DNA of 64,000 bases from Lactobacillus sp. YT155 (GCF_030504545.1 NZ_JAUKWP010000001.1:295255-359254), one strand, 5' to 3'. Shown: positions 1 through 8,983, counted from the stretch's first letter. The notes: generated by a model from the letters alone, not told the origin. Made by a program: numbers and translations.

Positions 1-650
1 TGTTCACGTTGAATGGTTTTAACAATGTTCTTCATGTGCGTTGATGACTTATCATCTAGCACTTCAAGTAACATCTGATCACCAATAGTTTCTTGTGTAT
101 CGAAATAGTTCTTGATGATACCATTTTCAACTAAAAATTGACGTTTCAAATAAAGATTAACTTTTTGCATGCCATCTGGAGTTTCATATTCCACTTCGCC
201 CAGATTACCATCATAATAAATTGATGAAATTGGCGCACGCCAATCATAGATTAAGAAGTTATTCTCATCATCGGTATCAGTAAAAGAACTCAAACCAATA
301 TAAACTGTTTCTTTTTTACCCTCACCTTGCTCTTCAAAATCTAACCGAGCAAAGTACGGTGTTTTTTCTAATTGTTGTAAGATATTCAAACGTTGCTTCG
401 ATTGTTGCCAACTATTATTACGTTCATTCAACATTTGTTGCTGTTGATGAATTGATAACGCTGAATCCATAGCAATGGAATCGTCCCCAAGACCTACATG
501 AACATCGTCATGAAAAGTTTCATTGATTCCTTCGATATCTTCTTTAGCGCGGTCAATATTATTTTTCATTTTGACTTCGCTAATTTTAATTTTTGAAACT
601 ACATCATCGAGCCTTTGTTGCTCTAGTTTCTTTTGACTATTCTCACTCAA
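1..650 (-). CDS. helD: HelD-type RNA polymerase recycling ATPase, N-terminal part (partial)
   Basis: This is the 5' end of a gene that leaves the window at base 1. Translation from a TTG codon (648-650) stays open for 216 codons. GAGGG lies 6 nt upstream as ribosome binding site. The protein starts with a charged helical stretch, followed by the conserved block containing FLIYDWRAPISSIYYDG, a hallmark of UvrD-like HelD proteins. In this family the N-terminal coiled coil enters RNA polymerase and the helicase core releases stalled enzyme from DNA. The ATPase motifs lie outside the window. The family assignment is firm; the exact start is less so. Confidence 0.8.
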   Translation of the reverse strand, partial: MSENSQKKLEQQRLDDVVSKIKISEVKMKNNIDRAKEDIEGINETFHDDVHVGLGDDSIAMDSALSIHQQQQMLNERNNSWQQSKQRLNILQQLEKTPYFARLDFEEQGEGKKETVYIGLSSFTDTDDENNFLIYDWRAPISSIYYDGNLGEVEYETPDGMQKVNLYLKRQFLVENGIIKNYFDTQETIGDQMLLEVLDDKSSTHMKNIVKTIQRE

Positions 651-728
651 GACAATCCCTCATTTACTTCAAAATACGATAAATAATCATATCATTTTCT
701 CACTGGAAACGCAAACAATGACCCCATT

Positions 729-1076
729 CTACGCATAATATCCAATGATTCCAGCCAAGATTCCCACAATATAGCTGGTAGTTAAATAAATTCCGAAAAC
801 GACATACTTTTTATCATAAAATAACCCCATTAATTCTGAGTTAAAGGTGGAAAAAGTTGTTAGTCCTCCACAAAAACCTGTACCAATCAGCAGATATATC
901 AGAGAACTTGCCGAGAAGTTCTTCAAAGCCAGTCCCAGAATGAAACTACCGACAATGTTAATGACAAAAGTTGCCCCGATTTTATAATCGATTTTGAAAA
1001 AGTTAGCATATTTGGTGAATAAATATCTCAGAACTGCTCCGATACCTGCACCTGCAAAAACCACCAAGAAGCTCAT
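729..1076 (-). CDS. crcB: Fluoride ion channel subunit CrcB/Fluc
   Basis: A 115-residue protein with four hydrophobic segments and the Fluc signatures GAVLRY near the N-terminus and GFCGGLTTFSTF in the middle. Fluc channels export fluoride by diffusion and work as dual-topology dimers. Its start codon overlaps the stop of the upstream paralog by one base, so the two subunits are translationally coupled and probably form an obligate heterodimer, the usual arrangement in Gram-positive bacteria. No fluoride riboswitch was recognised upstream. Confidence 0.92.
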   Translation of the reverse strand: MSFLVVFAGAGIGAVLRYLFTKYANFFKIDYKIGATFVINIVGSFILGLALKNFSASSLIYLLIGTGFCGGLTTFSTFNSELMGLFYDKKYVVFGIYLTTSYIVGILAGIIGYYA

Positions 1077-1462
1077 TATTCGGCCCCTTTCCGGACTTTG
1101 TTAGCAAGCTGAATTCCTAACATAGCCGCCAGTAATCCACCAACAATTGAAAGAATTAGGTATGCAATTAATCCCGAATAATTATGGGTCAAATTCATCT
1201 TGATTAGATCAATTACAACCCCTGAGAAAGTAGTAAACGCCCCGATGAATCCTGTGCCAATAGCCACATGCCATTTATTATCAAATTTTAATCCCCAATG
1301 ATTATTCCAAATTGGCAATACAAAACTACCGACTAAATTAATCAACAAAGTCGCAATTGGAAATCCCCAGACATTAGGAACATTGAGACTAATCAAGTAA
1401 CGACTGAGTCCTCCCAATCCACCAAATAATGCAATCAAAAATACTGTCATATTCTTCTCCAA
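1076..1462 (-). CDS. crcB: Fluoride ion channel subunit CrcB/Fluc (partner)
   Basis: A 128-residue four-helix membrane protein with the family motifs GGLSRYL near the N-terminus and GFIGAFTTFSG in the middle. It is the promoter-proximal gene of the two-gene fluoride export operon and shares the junction base with the next gene. It differs enough from its partner that the two are best read as the two halves of a heterodimeric Fluc channel rather than a recent duplication. GGAGAA lies just upstream of the ATG. Confidence 0.92.
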   Translation of the reverse strand: MEKNMTVFLIALFGGLGGLSRYLISLNVPNVWGFPIATLLINLVGSFVLPIWNNHWGLKFDNKWHVAIGTGFIGAFTTFSGVVIDLIKMNLTHNYSGLIAYLILSIVGGLLAAMLGIQLANKVRKGAE

Positions 1463-1558
1463 AATCTTTTTCGCTTATCTATTATACTTTAATTCTCAGT
1501 AAAATATGTTTTTTCTTTTGAAAAGATATACAATAAGTTCATTACGGAGGTGTCAACA

Positions 1559-2464
1559 ATGAATCAAGGAACAAAAATTATTACTTTAGATAATGGATAC
1601 CATCTTTGGACCAGAACTGTTGGACACGGAGACATTAAGTTACTCTGCCTCCATGGTGGCCCTGGTGGAACACATGAATATTGGGAAAACTTCGGTGACG
1701 AATTAGCCGATCTCGGTGTTCAAGTATCAATGTACGATCAATTAGGATCATTTTACTCAGACCAACCCGACTACTCTGATCCAGCAATAGCCGAGAAATA
1801 TTTAACTTATGACTACTTCTTGGATGAAGTCGAAGAAGTTCGCCAAAAACTTGGATTAGATGACTTTTATCTAATCGGACAATCTTGGGGTGGAGCCTTA
1901 GTACAAATGTATGCCGAAAAATACGGTCAACACTTAAAAGGTGCTATCATTTCTAGCATGGTTGATGAAATTGACGAATATGTTACAAGTATTAATCAAT
2001 GTCGTCTTGATGCATTAGGTCCCGAAAAAGTTAAGTATATGGAAGAAATCGAAGCCAAAAACGACTTAGATGATCCAACTTATCAAAGCTACGTGGACGT
2101 TTTGAATGCTGAATATATCGACCGCCGTCAACCAGTAGCAATTTCACACTTAGTATCAACCATGGCAACGCCAGTTTATAATGTCTTTCAAGGAGACAAT
2201 GAATTTGTTATTACTGGCAAATTAGGCGATTGGCATTTCAGAGACCACCTTAAGAACATCACTGTACCTACTTTGATTACTTTTGGTGAACACGAAAGTA
2301 TGCCAATTTCGACCGCAAAAATTATGCAAGAAAAAATCCCTCATGCAAGATTGGTAACCACACCAAATGGTGGTCATCATCACATGATGGATAATCCAGA
2401 AGTTTATTTCAAGAATCTCAAACAATTCATTAAAGACGTTGAAAACAACGACTTCAATGATTAA
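1559..2464 (+). CDS. pip: Proline iminopeptidase (alpha/beta hydrolase)
   Basis: A cytosolic serine peptidase that removes N-terminal proline from peptides. The ATG at 1559 is chosen because CGGAGG ends 8 nt before it; an upstream in-frame GTG at 1550 overlaps that site. The oxyanion motif HGGPGG is at residues 32-37, the nucleophile elbow GQSWGG has Ser109, and a His-rich segment near the C-terminus supplies the catalytic His. The length of 301 residues fits the PepI family. It is a single gene, closed by a terminator just after the stop. Confidence 0.88.
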   Translation: MNQGTKIITLDNGYHLWTRTVGHGDIKLLCLHGGPGGTHEYWENFGDELADLGVQVSMYDQLGSFYSDQPDYSDPAIAEKYLTYDYFLDEVEEVRQKLGLDDFYLIGQSWGGALVQMYAEKYGQHLKGAIISSMVDEIDEYVTSINQCRLDALGPEKVKYMEEIEAKNDLDDPTYQSYVDVLNAEYIDRRQPVAISHLVSTMATPVYNVFQGDNEFVITGKLGDWHFRDHLKNITVPTLITFGEHESMPISTAKIMQEKIPHARLVTTPNGGHHHMMDNPEVYFKNLKQFIKDVENNDFND

Positions 2465-2469
2465 AAAAA

Positions 2470-2497
2470 AAGACCACTCAAATGAGTGGCCTTTTTC
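2470..2497. terminator. Bidirectional intrinsic terminator
   Basis: Hairpin CCACTC-aaat-GAGTGG flanked by an A-run on the left and a T-run on the right. It separates the plus-strand peptidase gene from the convergent minus-strand gene ending at 2538. Confidence 0.85.
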
Positions 2498-2537
2498 TGT
2501 TGTCTCCAAGACAAACGTATATAAAGTTGGATAAATA

Positions 2538-3440
2538 TTAACGGTTAATAGAACGAGCCATGCTGGCAAGTGTATGTCTAACTCCACGAATTGCTACACT
2601 TAAGGCATAAATGTTCTCAACTGTGGCAACTCCTCCAAATCCTGCATCTCCAATATGTTGAATATCAACCCCACACACCTTATTTCTCAAGGCAATGTTC
2701 TCAATTGTATTCACACTTGAAGTCTCTTGACTGGTTCCAATAGTCGACATAACTAACTTACCTTGTTCATGGACTAAGTCACAGACTTCTAATAACTTCT
2801 CATCACTGAATCCTTGAATGGTCCCCACAGCTGGTACCAAGATAACATCAGTGTCTGCTTCTAACAAACTCTTAACGGTATCTATATCAACAACTGGTTC
2901 ATTGACTCCAGCTCCGTGCATTTTCCCTGCAATGATAAAACCACTAAAGATATCCTTAGCTAGTTTGACTGCTTCAACGATTGTCGAATTATCAACACCA
3001 GTTCCTGGATTACCTGTCAAACAAATGAAATCTAATCCTAACTTCTCAGCGGCTGCAAGTGATGTCTTGGTAGCTTGACGTCCCTCAGGTATTTCAATCA
3101 TGTCTTCTACCATATCAGCATGCAAGTTCACTGGTTCAAGGTTAGTTCCCACTAGACGTCCAGTTAGTCGTTTAATTTCTTTAACAACTTGTTGATCATT
3201 GTCTGTTTCAATTCCACGAACAGCTGGATTCAAAACATCAAAAGCATTTAATAAAACTATGTCAGCACCAAAGGCACTAGCTAATTCTGCATTTGAAATA
3301 TCATCAACTGCTGGGTCTTTAGTAACTACATTCTCACTGACAACTACTCGACCTTCGCTAGCTGCGATAGATTGTAACTGTTCAGCTGAATTCATTTGTG
3401 CAATCTCAGAAGCTGTTGCACTTATTAATCTTTTAACCAT
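2538..3440 (-). CDS. TIM-barrel-like protein beside a PTS EIIC (DUF7916-like)
   Basis: A 300-residue soluble protein with alternating beta/alpha pattern and Gly-rich turns (LTGNPGTGVDN, GKMHGAGVNEP, DAGFGG) that suggests a TIM barrel. I recognise it as a family variously labelled DUF7916 or PEP phosphonomutase-like in lactobacilli and streptococci; I know of no proven reaction. It lies 37 bp downstream of a PTS EIIC gene on the same strand, so a role in metabolising the transported sugar is an inference from context. Start ATG at 3440 with AAAGG upstream. Confidence 0.6.
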   Translation of the reverse strand: MVKRLISATASEIAQMNSAEQLQSIAASEGRVVVSENVVTKDPAVDDISNAELASAFGADIVLLNAFDVLNPAVRGIETDNDQQVVKEIKRLTGRLVGTNLEPVNLHADMVEDMIEIPEGRQATKTSLAAAEKLGLDFICLTGNPGTGVDNSTIVEAVKLAKDIFSGFIIAGKMHGAGVNEPVVDIDTVKSLLEADTDVILVPAVGTIQGFSDEKLLEVCDLVHEQGKLVMSTIGTSQETSSVNTIENIALRNKVCGVDIQHIGDAGFGGVATVENIYALSVAIRGVRHTLASMARSINR

Positions 3441-3477
3441 TAATCAATTATCCTTTTATTGTTTTTAACTACATTAA

Positions 3478-4908
3478 TTAATTTACATCTTCGATGTCAA
3501 CACTCTTATTAGCCATTCTGTTAGCTGCTAATACGAATGGTACATAAATTAAGAATGTTACCAACATACAGATTGCTGACCATACAACTGCTCTCCAGTC
3601 ACCATTTGTTGCTAAGAAAGCATTAATCAATGGTGGTGTAACCCACACTACTTGTTGTGATACTGGATTTACTAAGTGTGCTGCTGTTGCGAAGTATCCA
3701 ATTGATACACTGACTAAAGGTCCAAATACGAATGGAATTACCATGATTGGGTTAAGAACCACTGGTAAACCAAACATTACTGGTTCATTAATATTAAAGA
3801 TTCCAGGTGCAAGTGATAGTTTACCGATTGTCTTGTAATCTTGACGTTTAGAGAAGATAACCAAGGCAAGAATCATCATAACTGTACCACCGGCTCCACC
3901 GAACCATGCGTAAATATCAAAACTTCCACGAACCCACATGTATCCTTTGTCAACAACTTCGGCCATTCCGCCAGCTTTGTAGAATCCCATGTTTGCTAAT
4001 TGGGCAACTGTAAATACACTTTCCAAAATTGGAGCCATAACGTTGGTACCATGAATACCAAAGAACCATAGTAGTTGTACCAAGAAGGTAATCAATAGAA
4101 CTGACCAGTAACCTTGTGAAGCTCCTAGTAGTGGTTCTGCGATTATCTTTTGTATAAATACCAAGAATGATTGGTCTGGTACCAATAGTGAAAATACATA
4201 GTAGAAGATTGCTAATGCATACAATGCAACTACTGAAGGAATAATAGCTACGAATGCTTTTGATACTGCAGGTGGTACTGAATCAGGCATTTTAATAACA
4301 ATATTCATATGAATAAGTTTTGCGAAGATCCATAGTGCAACGAATCCGGTAATTATTGCTGTAAAATAAAAGTTTGCACTAAGGTTTCCTAACTCAACCC
4401 ATCCACCGGCGGTAATATCAATACCTTTCCCAGTGGCAGTAAATCCATTTGCTGCTGCTACTCCTGCTTCATTAATAGCTTTAACGGCTTTACCTGGCAA
4501 GCTAACTGCAAGATTTCCTTTGTAGTTCATAGCTAGTCCCATGAATGAGGCTGCTAAAGCTACGATACCACCGGCTAATGCGTCAACTTTGTACATCTTA
4601 GCTAAGTTGTATCCCCATGAAAATGCGAATACCAATCCAACAATAGCTAAACTACCATTCCACATGAATCCATTAACTGAAATAATTTCCTTAATAACTG
4701 GAATGGTTGTTCCATCGTAATTTGGGAAAAACTGTGTTGGTAAATCACGAATTAACGCATTAATCATTGTTGCTAATGATCCAGCCATAACTGCGGGCAT
4801 GGTTCCGATAAATGCATCACGCAAAGCAATTAGATGTTTTTCATTACCAATTTTTGCGGCAATGGGAATGAAATGTTTTTCCATCCACTTTGTCAATTTG
4901 TCCATCAT
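3478..4908 (-). CDS. PTS system EIIC component, cellobiose/lactose type
   Basis: A 476-residue polytopic membrane protein of the CelB/LacE family of sugar-transporting EIIC permeases. It starts with the typical amphipathic stretch (LTKWMEKHFIPIAAKI). The loop FNINEPVMFGLP includes the NEP signature around the sugar-binding site. No EIIA or EIIB gene is adjacent, so it probably borrows these from elsewhere. It is the first gene of a two-gene unit with the TIM-barrel-like gene. A LacI/cre-like palindrome sits 32 bp upstream of the start. Confidence 0.88.
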   Translation of the reverse strand: MMDKLTKWMEKHFIPIAAKIGNEKHLIALRDAFIGTMPAVMAGSLATMINALIRDLPTQFFPNYDGTTIPVIKEIISVNGFMWNGSLAIVGLVFAFSWGYNLAKMYKVDALAGGIVALAASFMGLAMNYKGNLAVSLPGKAVKAINEAGVAAANGFTATGKGIDITAGGWVELGNLSANFYFTAIITGFVALWIFAKLIHMNIVIKMPDSVPPAVSKAFVAIIPSVVALYALAIFYYVFSLLVPDQSFLVFIQKIIAEPLLGASQGYWSVLLITFLVQLLWFFGIHGTNVMAPILESVFTVAQLANMGFYKAGGMAEVVDKGYMWVRGSFDIYAWFGGAGGTVMMILALVIFSKRQDYKTIGKLSLAPGIFNINEPVMFGLPVVLNPIMVIPFVFGPLVSVSIGYFATAAHLVNPVSQQVVWVTPPLINAFLATNGDWRAVVWSAICMLVTFLIYVPFVLAANRMANKSVDIEDVN

Positions 4909-4939
4909 TTTTCTTCTCTCCTGTCCTAATAATTTCGTT

Positions 4940-4955
4940 TTGTATACGTTTACAA
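4940..4955. promoter_or_regulatory. LacI/CcpA-type palindromic operator (cre-like)
   Basis: TTGTATACGTTTACAA is a 16-bp palindrome with one mismatched pair and a central ACGT. It matches the catabolite responsive element consensus with one deviation. It lies 32 bp upstream of the EIIC start codon, so CcpA or a LacI-type repressor probably controls that operon. Confidence 0.6.
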
Positions 4956-5163
4956 AATTATTGTAACATTTAATATTTGTGTGTACAAATTTTTTAGAAG
5001 AAAATTTAAACTTTTAAAATTCACAAAGAATCAGCACTCATTCTTGACTGTTATAAAAAGAATAAAAGCCACACAATGATTAAGAATTTCACAAACTTAA
5101 ATAAAAAAATTAGTCTCAAATATAATTATTTGATAAGATAATGAGTATATAAGGAGGTTAGTT

Positions 5164-5817
5164 ATGGCAAAATATACCATTTATCTCGTTCGTCATGGTC
5201 AAACATATTTTAATAAGTACAATAAGATGCAAGGTTGGTCAGATACACCTCTGACTCCTGAAGGAATTGAAGTCGCTAAAACCGCGGCTAACTCATTGAA
5301 AAACAAGCAATTCGCTGGTGCATATTCATCAGATGCTAGAAGAGCAATTGATACCTTGAAAATAATTCTGGATGAGAATGTTTCCGACCTCTCACCAATA
5401 AAAGAACCTGCCTTTCGTGAACAATTCTATGGTTATTTCGAAGGAAATAACTCTCCAGAAGCATGGTACATGACCGGAATGCCCCATGGAGAAAAAACCT
5501 TCGGCGATATTATTAACAAATATGGCATGGATAAAACCAAAGATTTCATGAAAGAAGCCGATCCCTTCCATGATGCCGAAAACGCTGAAGAATACTGGCA
5601 CAGATTGAATAAAGGTTTTGATGAACTAGACAAAATCGCAAAAGATGGCGACACAATTCTATTAGTTAGTCACGGAACTACTATCAGATCACTAGCTGAT
5701 AAATATGGTGATGGTTCATTTGAAATCAAAACCGGCCCAGCTAATTCTAGTTTGACCGTCCTTGAACGAGATGGACAAACAAATGTTGTTACTAGCTATA
5801 ACCAAGTCTTAAAATAA
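5164..5817 (+). CDS. Histidine phosphatase family protein (phosphoglycerate mutase-like)
   Basis: A 217-residue cytosolic protein beginning with LVRHGQTYFN, the RHG phosphohistidine motif, with a second catalytic His in LLVSHGTTIRS near the C-terminus. These define the branch-1 histidine phosphatase fold. It is too short and divergent to be called glycolytic phosphoglycerate mutase, so the substrate is open. AAGGAGG lies 8 nt before the ATG. A strong terminator follows, so it is monocistronic. Confidence 0.85.
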   Translation: MAKYTIYLVRHGQTYFNKYNKMQGWSDTPLTPEGIEVAKTAANSLKNKQFAGAYSSDARRAIDTLKIILDENVSDLSPIKEPAFREQFYGYFEGNNSPEAWYMTGMPHGEKTFGDIINKYGMDKTKDFMKEADPFHDAENAEEYWHRLNKGFDELDKIAKDGDTILLVSHGTTIRSLADKYGDGSFEIKTGPANSSLTVLERDGQTNVVTSYNQVLK

Positions 5818-5824
5818 ATTACGC

Positions 5825-5856
5825 AAAAAACCAGACAATAGTCTGGCTTTTTTTAT
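5825..5856. terminator. Intrinsic terminator
   Basis: CCAGAC-aata-GTCTGG hairpin followed by a long T-run and preceded by an A-run, just after the phosphatase stop. It can serve both strands, as the next gene is convergent. Confidence 0.85.
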
Positions 5857-5873
5857 ATATCGTATAAGTTGTA

Positions 5874-6176
5874 TTATGTTGGACCCATTGTCCAGTACAT
5901 TGGTGGAACTCGGTCAATTACTTTTGATAACTCATACAAAGAATGTGGTATGCCTTTATCTGCATATTTCATAAAAAAGTAATTCAACATTAGGTCCCCA
6001 GAATAATGTTGACAGATGTACATCAAATCCTTATCACTATTTTCATTAAATTTTTGAGCAAATTCAAAAATAACTTTTAATAATTCCTGATTATCTTGAA
6101 TTTCAGGATCAGAATAAACTTTACTCAAAGCATCCATCACTTCTTTTTTTGAAGGGATATTATTCTTTCTCTTCAT
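5874..6176 (-). CDS. Small helical protein resembling class II bacteriocin immunity proteins (copy A)
   Basis: About 100 residues, predicted all-helical and without membrane segments. The spacing of hydrophobic residues (DALSKVYSDPEI, LLKVIFEFAQKF) recalls the four-helix enterocin-A immunity family; this is a weak similarity made by eye. The ATG at 6176 is preferred over an in-frame GTG at 6182 because AGG follows the ribosome binding position better. The gene overlaps the 3' end of the DUF805 gene upstream. The same pair is repeated at 6643-7378. Confidence 0.6.
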   Translation of the reverse strand: MKRKNNIPSKKEVMDALSKVYSDPEIQDNQELLKVIFEFAQKFNENSDKDLMYICQHYSGDLMLNYFFMKYADKGIPHSLYELSKVIDRVPPMYWTMGPT

Positions 6177-6624
6177 TGTCACCTGCCTCGCTGACTACAG
6201 TTTTACTTGGCCGACACATAAGAATAATTTCGATAATTGCAACTATTGCCAGTAATATTCCAGCATTAGGATAACCAAGATATCTAGCCAGTACAAGCTC
6301 ACTTATTTTAATTGGCACAACCCAGTACCAACCAATCCCAGCGTCCCTGAATCGACGAATACTAACCGCCCAAGTTGGAATTATTGTTACTACTGTCCAA
6401 AAATTGGGCAACCACGTATTTAATAACATACTTATCATTAAAGCTGTTTTGAGTCCATAAACTTTATTTACAGACATAAGCGTTGTATAAACGTAGAATA
6501 TCCACATCAAAATGATAAAAAGCACTACTGCAAAATTCACTAATCTCGCAATCCAAAATTCTTTTCTCGTTGATTTCCCCGTGAAATTAACATAGTTCTT
6601 CCAAAACATCCCGTATTCTTTCAT
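6160..6624 (-). CDS. DUF805 family membrane protein (copy A)
   Basis: A 154-residue protein with the DUF805 hallmark N-terminus (FWKNYVNFTGKSTRKEFW), three to four membrane segments and the conserved SIRRFRDAG.GWYW motif before the third. The function of DUF805 proteins is not known to me. Its first 25 residues and last 18 residues are nearly identical to the copy at 6950-7378, while the middle has diverged. The downstream small gene starts inside its 3' end, so the two are coupled. Confidence 0.8.
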   Translation of the reverse strand: MKEYGMFWKNYVNFTGKSTRKEFWIARLVNFAVVLFIILMWIFYVYTTLMSVNKVYGLKTALMISMLLNTWLPNFWTVVTIIPTWAVSIRRFRDAGIGWYWVVPIKISELVLARYLGYPNAGILLAIVAIIEIILMCRPSKTVVSEAGDNEEKE

Positions 6625-6642
6625 AGTAGTCTCCTCAAATTA

Positions 6643-6966
6643 CTAGAATAAATTCCAAGCATTTACATAATACCAACCGACTCCTTTATTAACTGGAATA
6701 ATATCTCTCATTAACTTCTCTAAACGCATCACCGAAACAGGTAATTCTCTAGGATTAGCTGCTATAAACATAAGTAACATCACATCCAATGTTGCAGCTT
6801 CTCTATCGAACTCTTCTAAACTAGAGTTAGAGTCAATTGCTTTTGCAAATGCTTGGACTTGCTCTAGCAAATTCTTTTTATCTTTCATTTTTGGATCTGA
6901 AAATACTGCGCTTAAGATATCTAAAACTTCCTCTTTTGTGTAGTGTACATTATCCTTTTTCTTCAT
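6643..6966 (-). CDS. Small helical immunity-like protein (copy B)
   Basis: About 107 residues, acidic and helical, paralogous to the protein at 5874-6176: same MKKKDN-type start, same KEEVLDILSAVFSDP block, and the same coupling to an upstream DUF805 gene. The ATG at 6966 is chosen over the GTG at 6972. The C-terminal third has diverged from copy A, as expected for immunity factors selected for different partners, but no bacteriocin gene is nearby. Its function is unproven. Confidence 0.58.
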   Translation of the reverse strand: MKKKDNVHYTKEEVLDILSAVFSDPKMKDKKNLLEQVQAFAKAIDSNSSLEEFDREAATLDVMLLMFIAANPRELPVSVMRLEKLMRDIIPVNKGVGWYYVNAWNLF

Positions 6967-7378
6967 TGTCACCTGCCTCGCTGACTACTGTTTTACTTGG
7001 CTGACACAACATTATTATTTCGATTATCCAACACGCAAGTCCTATAACTGTAAAAATAGTATATTCAGCAAAGACTTCCGTAAATCTGTTTATCACTATA
7101 AATATGATAACCCAATACCATCCAAAACCTGCATCTCTAAATCGACGTACTGTGACTGCTAGACTAGGTATGAATAATGCAATGAGAAACACACCATATA
7201 TTAACGCCATTGTTCCGATTAATTCAGTAGAGTCTATGCTTGATTCTGACAACCGCAAACTCACAACCAACATGAAGATAACTACAATATTGAATAACAT
7301 AGGTATCCAAAATTCTTTTCTCGTTGATTTCCCCGTGAAATTAACATAGTTCTTCCAAAACATCCCATATTCTTTCAT
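6950..7378 (-). CDS. DUF805 family membrane protein (copy B)
   Basis: A 142-residue membrane protein with the same N-terminal 25 residues and C-terminal tail (CQPSKTVVSEAGDNEEK) as copy A and the motif VTVRRFRDAGFGWYW. It is the upstream member of the second DUF805/immunity-like pair. DNA identity at both gene ends against a diverged centre suggests a tandem duplication kept similar at its edges by recombination. Confidence 0.8.
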   Translation of the reverse strand: MKEYGMFWKNYVNFTGKSTRKEFWIPMLFNIVVIFMLVVSLRLSESSIDSTELIGTMALIYGVFLIALFIPSLAVTVRRFRDAGFGWYWVIIFIVINRFTEVFAEYTIFTVIGLACWIIEIIMLCQPSKTVVSEAGDNEEKG

Positions 7379-7500
7379 AACTACTTCTCCTCAGTAAATA
7401 AGTGTTAAATGTTCTCTATTTCAATTTTTTCGTTTGATTCTTTATAACTTTTGAGTTCAATTATCTTGTTTTCCATTTTGATTCACCCGCATCGTTTTCA

Positions 7501-7944
7501 TTAAATATACATATTCTCGGTAAACTCTATATCGTCCAAATTTTCATCGCCCCAAACAACCAAGAAAATAATATATGCTGAAAAATCTTCTAATGCTGGA
7601 AGTATTAGCCCATTACCAAATCCATCAATTCCATATTTCTCTTCCCAAATAATTGGGTCTTCCATAACAGATATACCAATTTTAGTCCCATCTTTGATCC
7701 CAATGGATCCGTAGTACCCTTCATCCCCATCAAATTCAAAATTACCTATTTCTTCGTCAAGTGTTAGGACAATCTCATCATTCTTTTTTATATCTTTGAA
7801 ATATTTAGTTCCCACCATTCTAGTATCCATTTGTTCAATATATCTATCTGCTATCTTTAACTCGTCACTAGAATAATCGAGAGGTTGACCATTCAAAGTT
7901 AACTTGACAGTTCCAAGTGGCGTTTCAATTGGTGTTCTTAACAT
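7501..7944 (-). CDS. Hypothetical acidic protein, immunity-type neighbourhood
   Basis: 147 residues, soluble and acidic, beta-rich with conserved-looking patches (VKLTLNGQPLDY, WEEKYGIDGFGNG). I do not recognise the family. It follows the gene at 7958-8503 by 13 bp on the same strand and has AGGGAG in front of its ATG. Its position as the last gene of a run of small soluble proteins behind a SUKH/barstar-like gene suggests an immunity protein, which is inference only. Confidence 0.6.
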   Translation of the reverse strand: MLRTPIETPLGTVKLTLNGQPLDYSSDELKIADRYIEQMDTRMVGTKYFKDIKKNDEIVLTLDEEIGNFEFDGDEGYYGSIGIKDGTKIGISVMEDPIIWEEKYGIDGFGNGLILPALEDFSAYIIFLVVWGDENLDDIEFTENMYI

Positions 7945-7957
7945 ATCTTCTTTCTCC

Positions 7958-8503
7958 CTAATTTATTTCAAATTCAATTCCTTCTTCTGTGCCAGTTAAA
8001 CCTCTTTTAATCTCATCACTAACTTCTTTTCTATCCGTATGAACAAATACATCAAGATGATCTGAGAGTACTATTACCACTTTACCAATTGAATTTTCTG
8101 ATAAAAATCCAACAAATGAGTTGTACTTAAAAACTGATTCTAAGAAGTACTTCACTATTTCATCACTACTATCAACTTCAATTGCTCCGTCGAAGAAATT
8201 ATCGATTCCATATTTATCAAAGAAAAGTTTTCTTAGCGGATAAACTTCTTCGTCTTGAGTCAACCATTTATCTTGATAATTGAAGATGATTACTTGTTGA
8301 TTTAGTGAACTAAGCATTTTGCTGATTACTTCAACCAAATTATTAATTCGGTAAATTACATCCGGATAATCACGTGGATTGTCCATGTCCAATTTAAAAC
8401 TGAATTCATTTCCTTGATTCTTTTGATTACTCAATTCTTCAAAATCAAAAAAACTATTTTGCTTTTTAATTTCAGCCAGCTCTGATTTATCAATCATTTT
8501 CAT
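7958..8503 (-). CDS. Hypothetical soluble protein, immunity-type neighbourhood
   Basis: 181 residues from the ATG at 8503, preceded by AAGGTG at a good distance; a TTG at 8521 would overlap the upstream gene and lacks a site. The protein is acidic and mixed alpha/beta (VIFNYQDKWLTQDEEVYPL, VVIVLSDHLDVFVHTD). I recognise no family. It shares the operon-like spacing and base composition of the other small genes between 7.5 and 10.8 kb. Confidence 0.58.
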   Translation of the reverse strand: MKMIDKSELAEIKKQNSFFDFEELSNQKNQGNEFSFKLDMDNPRDYPDVIYRINNLVEVISKMLSSLNQQVIIFNYQDKWLTQDEEVYPLRKLFFDKYGIDNFFDGAIEVDSSDEIVKYFLESVFKYNSFVGFLSENSIGKVVIVLSDHLDVFVHTDRKEVSDEIKRGLTGTEEGIEFEIN

Positions 8504-8517
8504 ATTTATCACCTTTT

Positions 8518-8967
8518 TCAAACCCCTATATAAAGCACATATTCTTCTTTTTCAATTGCTTCACCCAATAGCTCAACAGCATTTCCAAGGTCTGTAACAA
8601 AACGTTCTCGGTCTAAATATTCTATGCGATCTTCTGGTTTATCGGCCACATAATAATCCAGCACTTTTATTTTCTTAGGAGCATTCTCAAATAATTGTTT
8701 CCAAGCAGCAAAAATTCCTTTTAGTTTGATAGAGTTTTCAACATCGATGATTGAATGGGCATAGTATGGCAACCCAGGTTCTTTTTCCAAGTTATAGTTA
8801 ATTGACTCAATCCATAATAAAGACTTTTGGATATACTGAATTAAATCATCGTTTAAAATAATGGTCTTATTTTCTTCCTTAGCAGCCATAAAATTATCTG
8901 AAATTTTTTTCAATTCAGTGTTGGTTAATTTTTTGTCTGGTATTATCGTCAAATAATGTTCTAACAT
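8518..8967 (-). CDS. Hypothetical soluble protein, immunity-type neighbourhood
   Basis: 149 residues, mostly helical, with the segment LLWIESINYNLEKEPGLPYYAHSII. AGGTG sits 6 nt before the ATG at 8967. No family is recognised. It lies 16 bp downstream of the 102-residue gene and overlaps no other real gene. Context again points to an immunity or antitoxin-like role, without direct support. Confidence 0.58.
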   Translation of the reverse strand: MLEHYLTIIPDKKLTNTELKKISDNFMAAKEENKTIILNDDLIQYIQKSLLWIESINYNLEKEPGLPYYAHSIIDVENSIKLKGIFAAWKQLFENAPKKIKVLDYYVADKPEDRIEYLDRERFVTDLGNAVELLGEAIEKEEYVLYIGV

Positions 8968-8983
8968 TTAGTCACCTTTTATA

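Noticed and set aside
1463-1549. Fluoride riboswitch in front of the crcB pair
   Set aside because: The gap is short and I could not find the conserved pseudoknot bases of the crcB motif on the minus strand.
2222-2587. A 121-codon minus-strand frame over the iminopeptidase gene end
   Set aside because: It is antisense to a well-supported gene and crosses a terminator hairpin.
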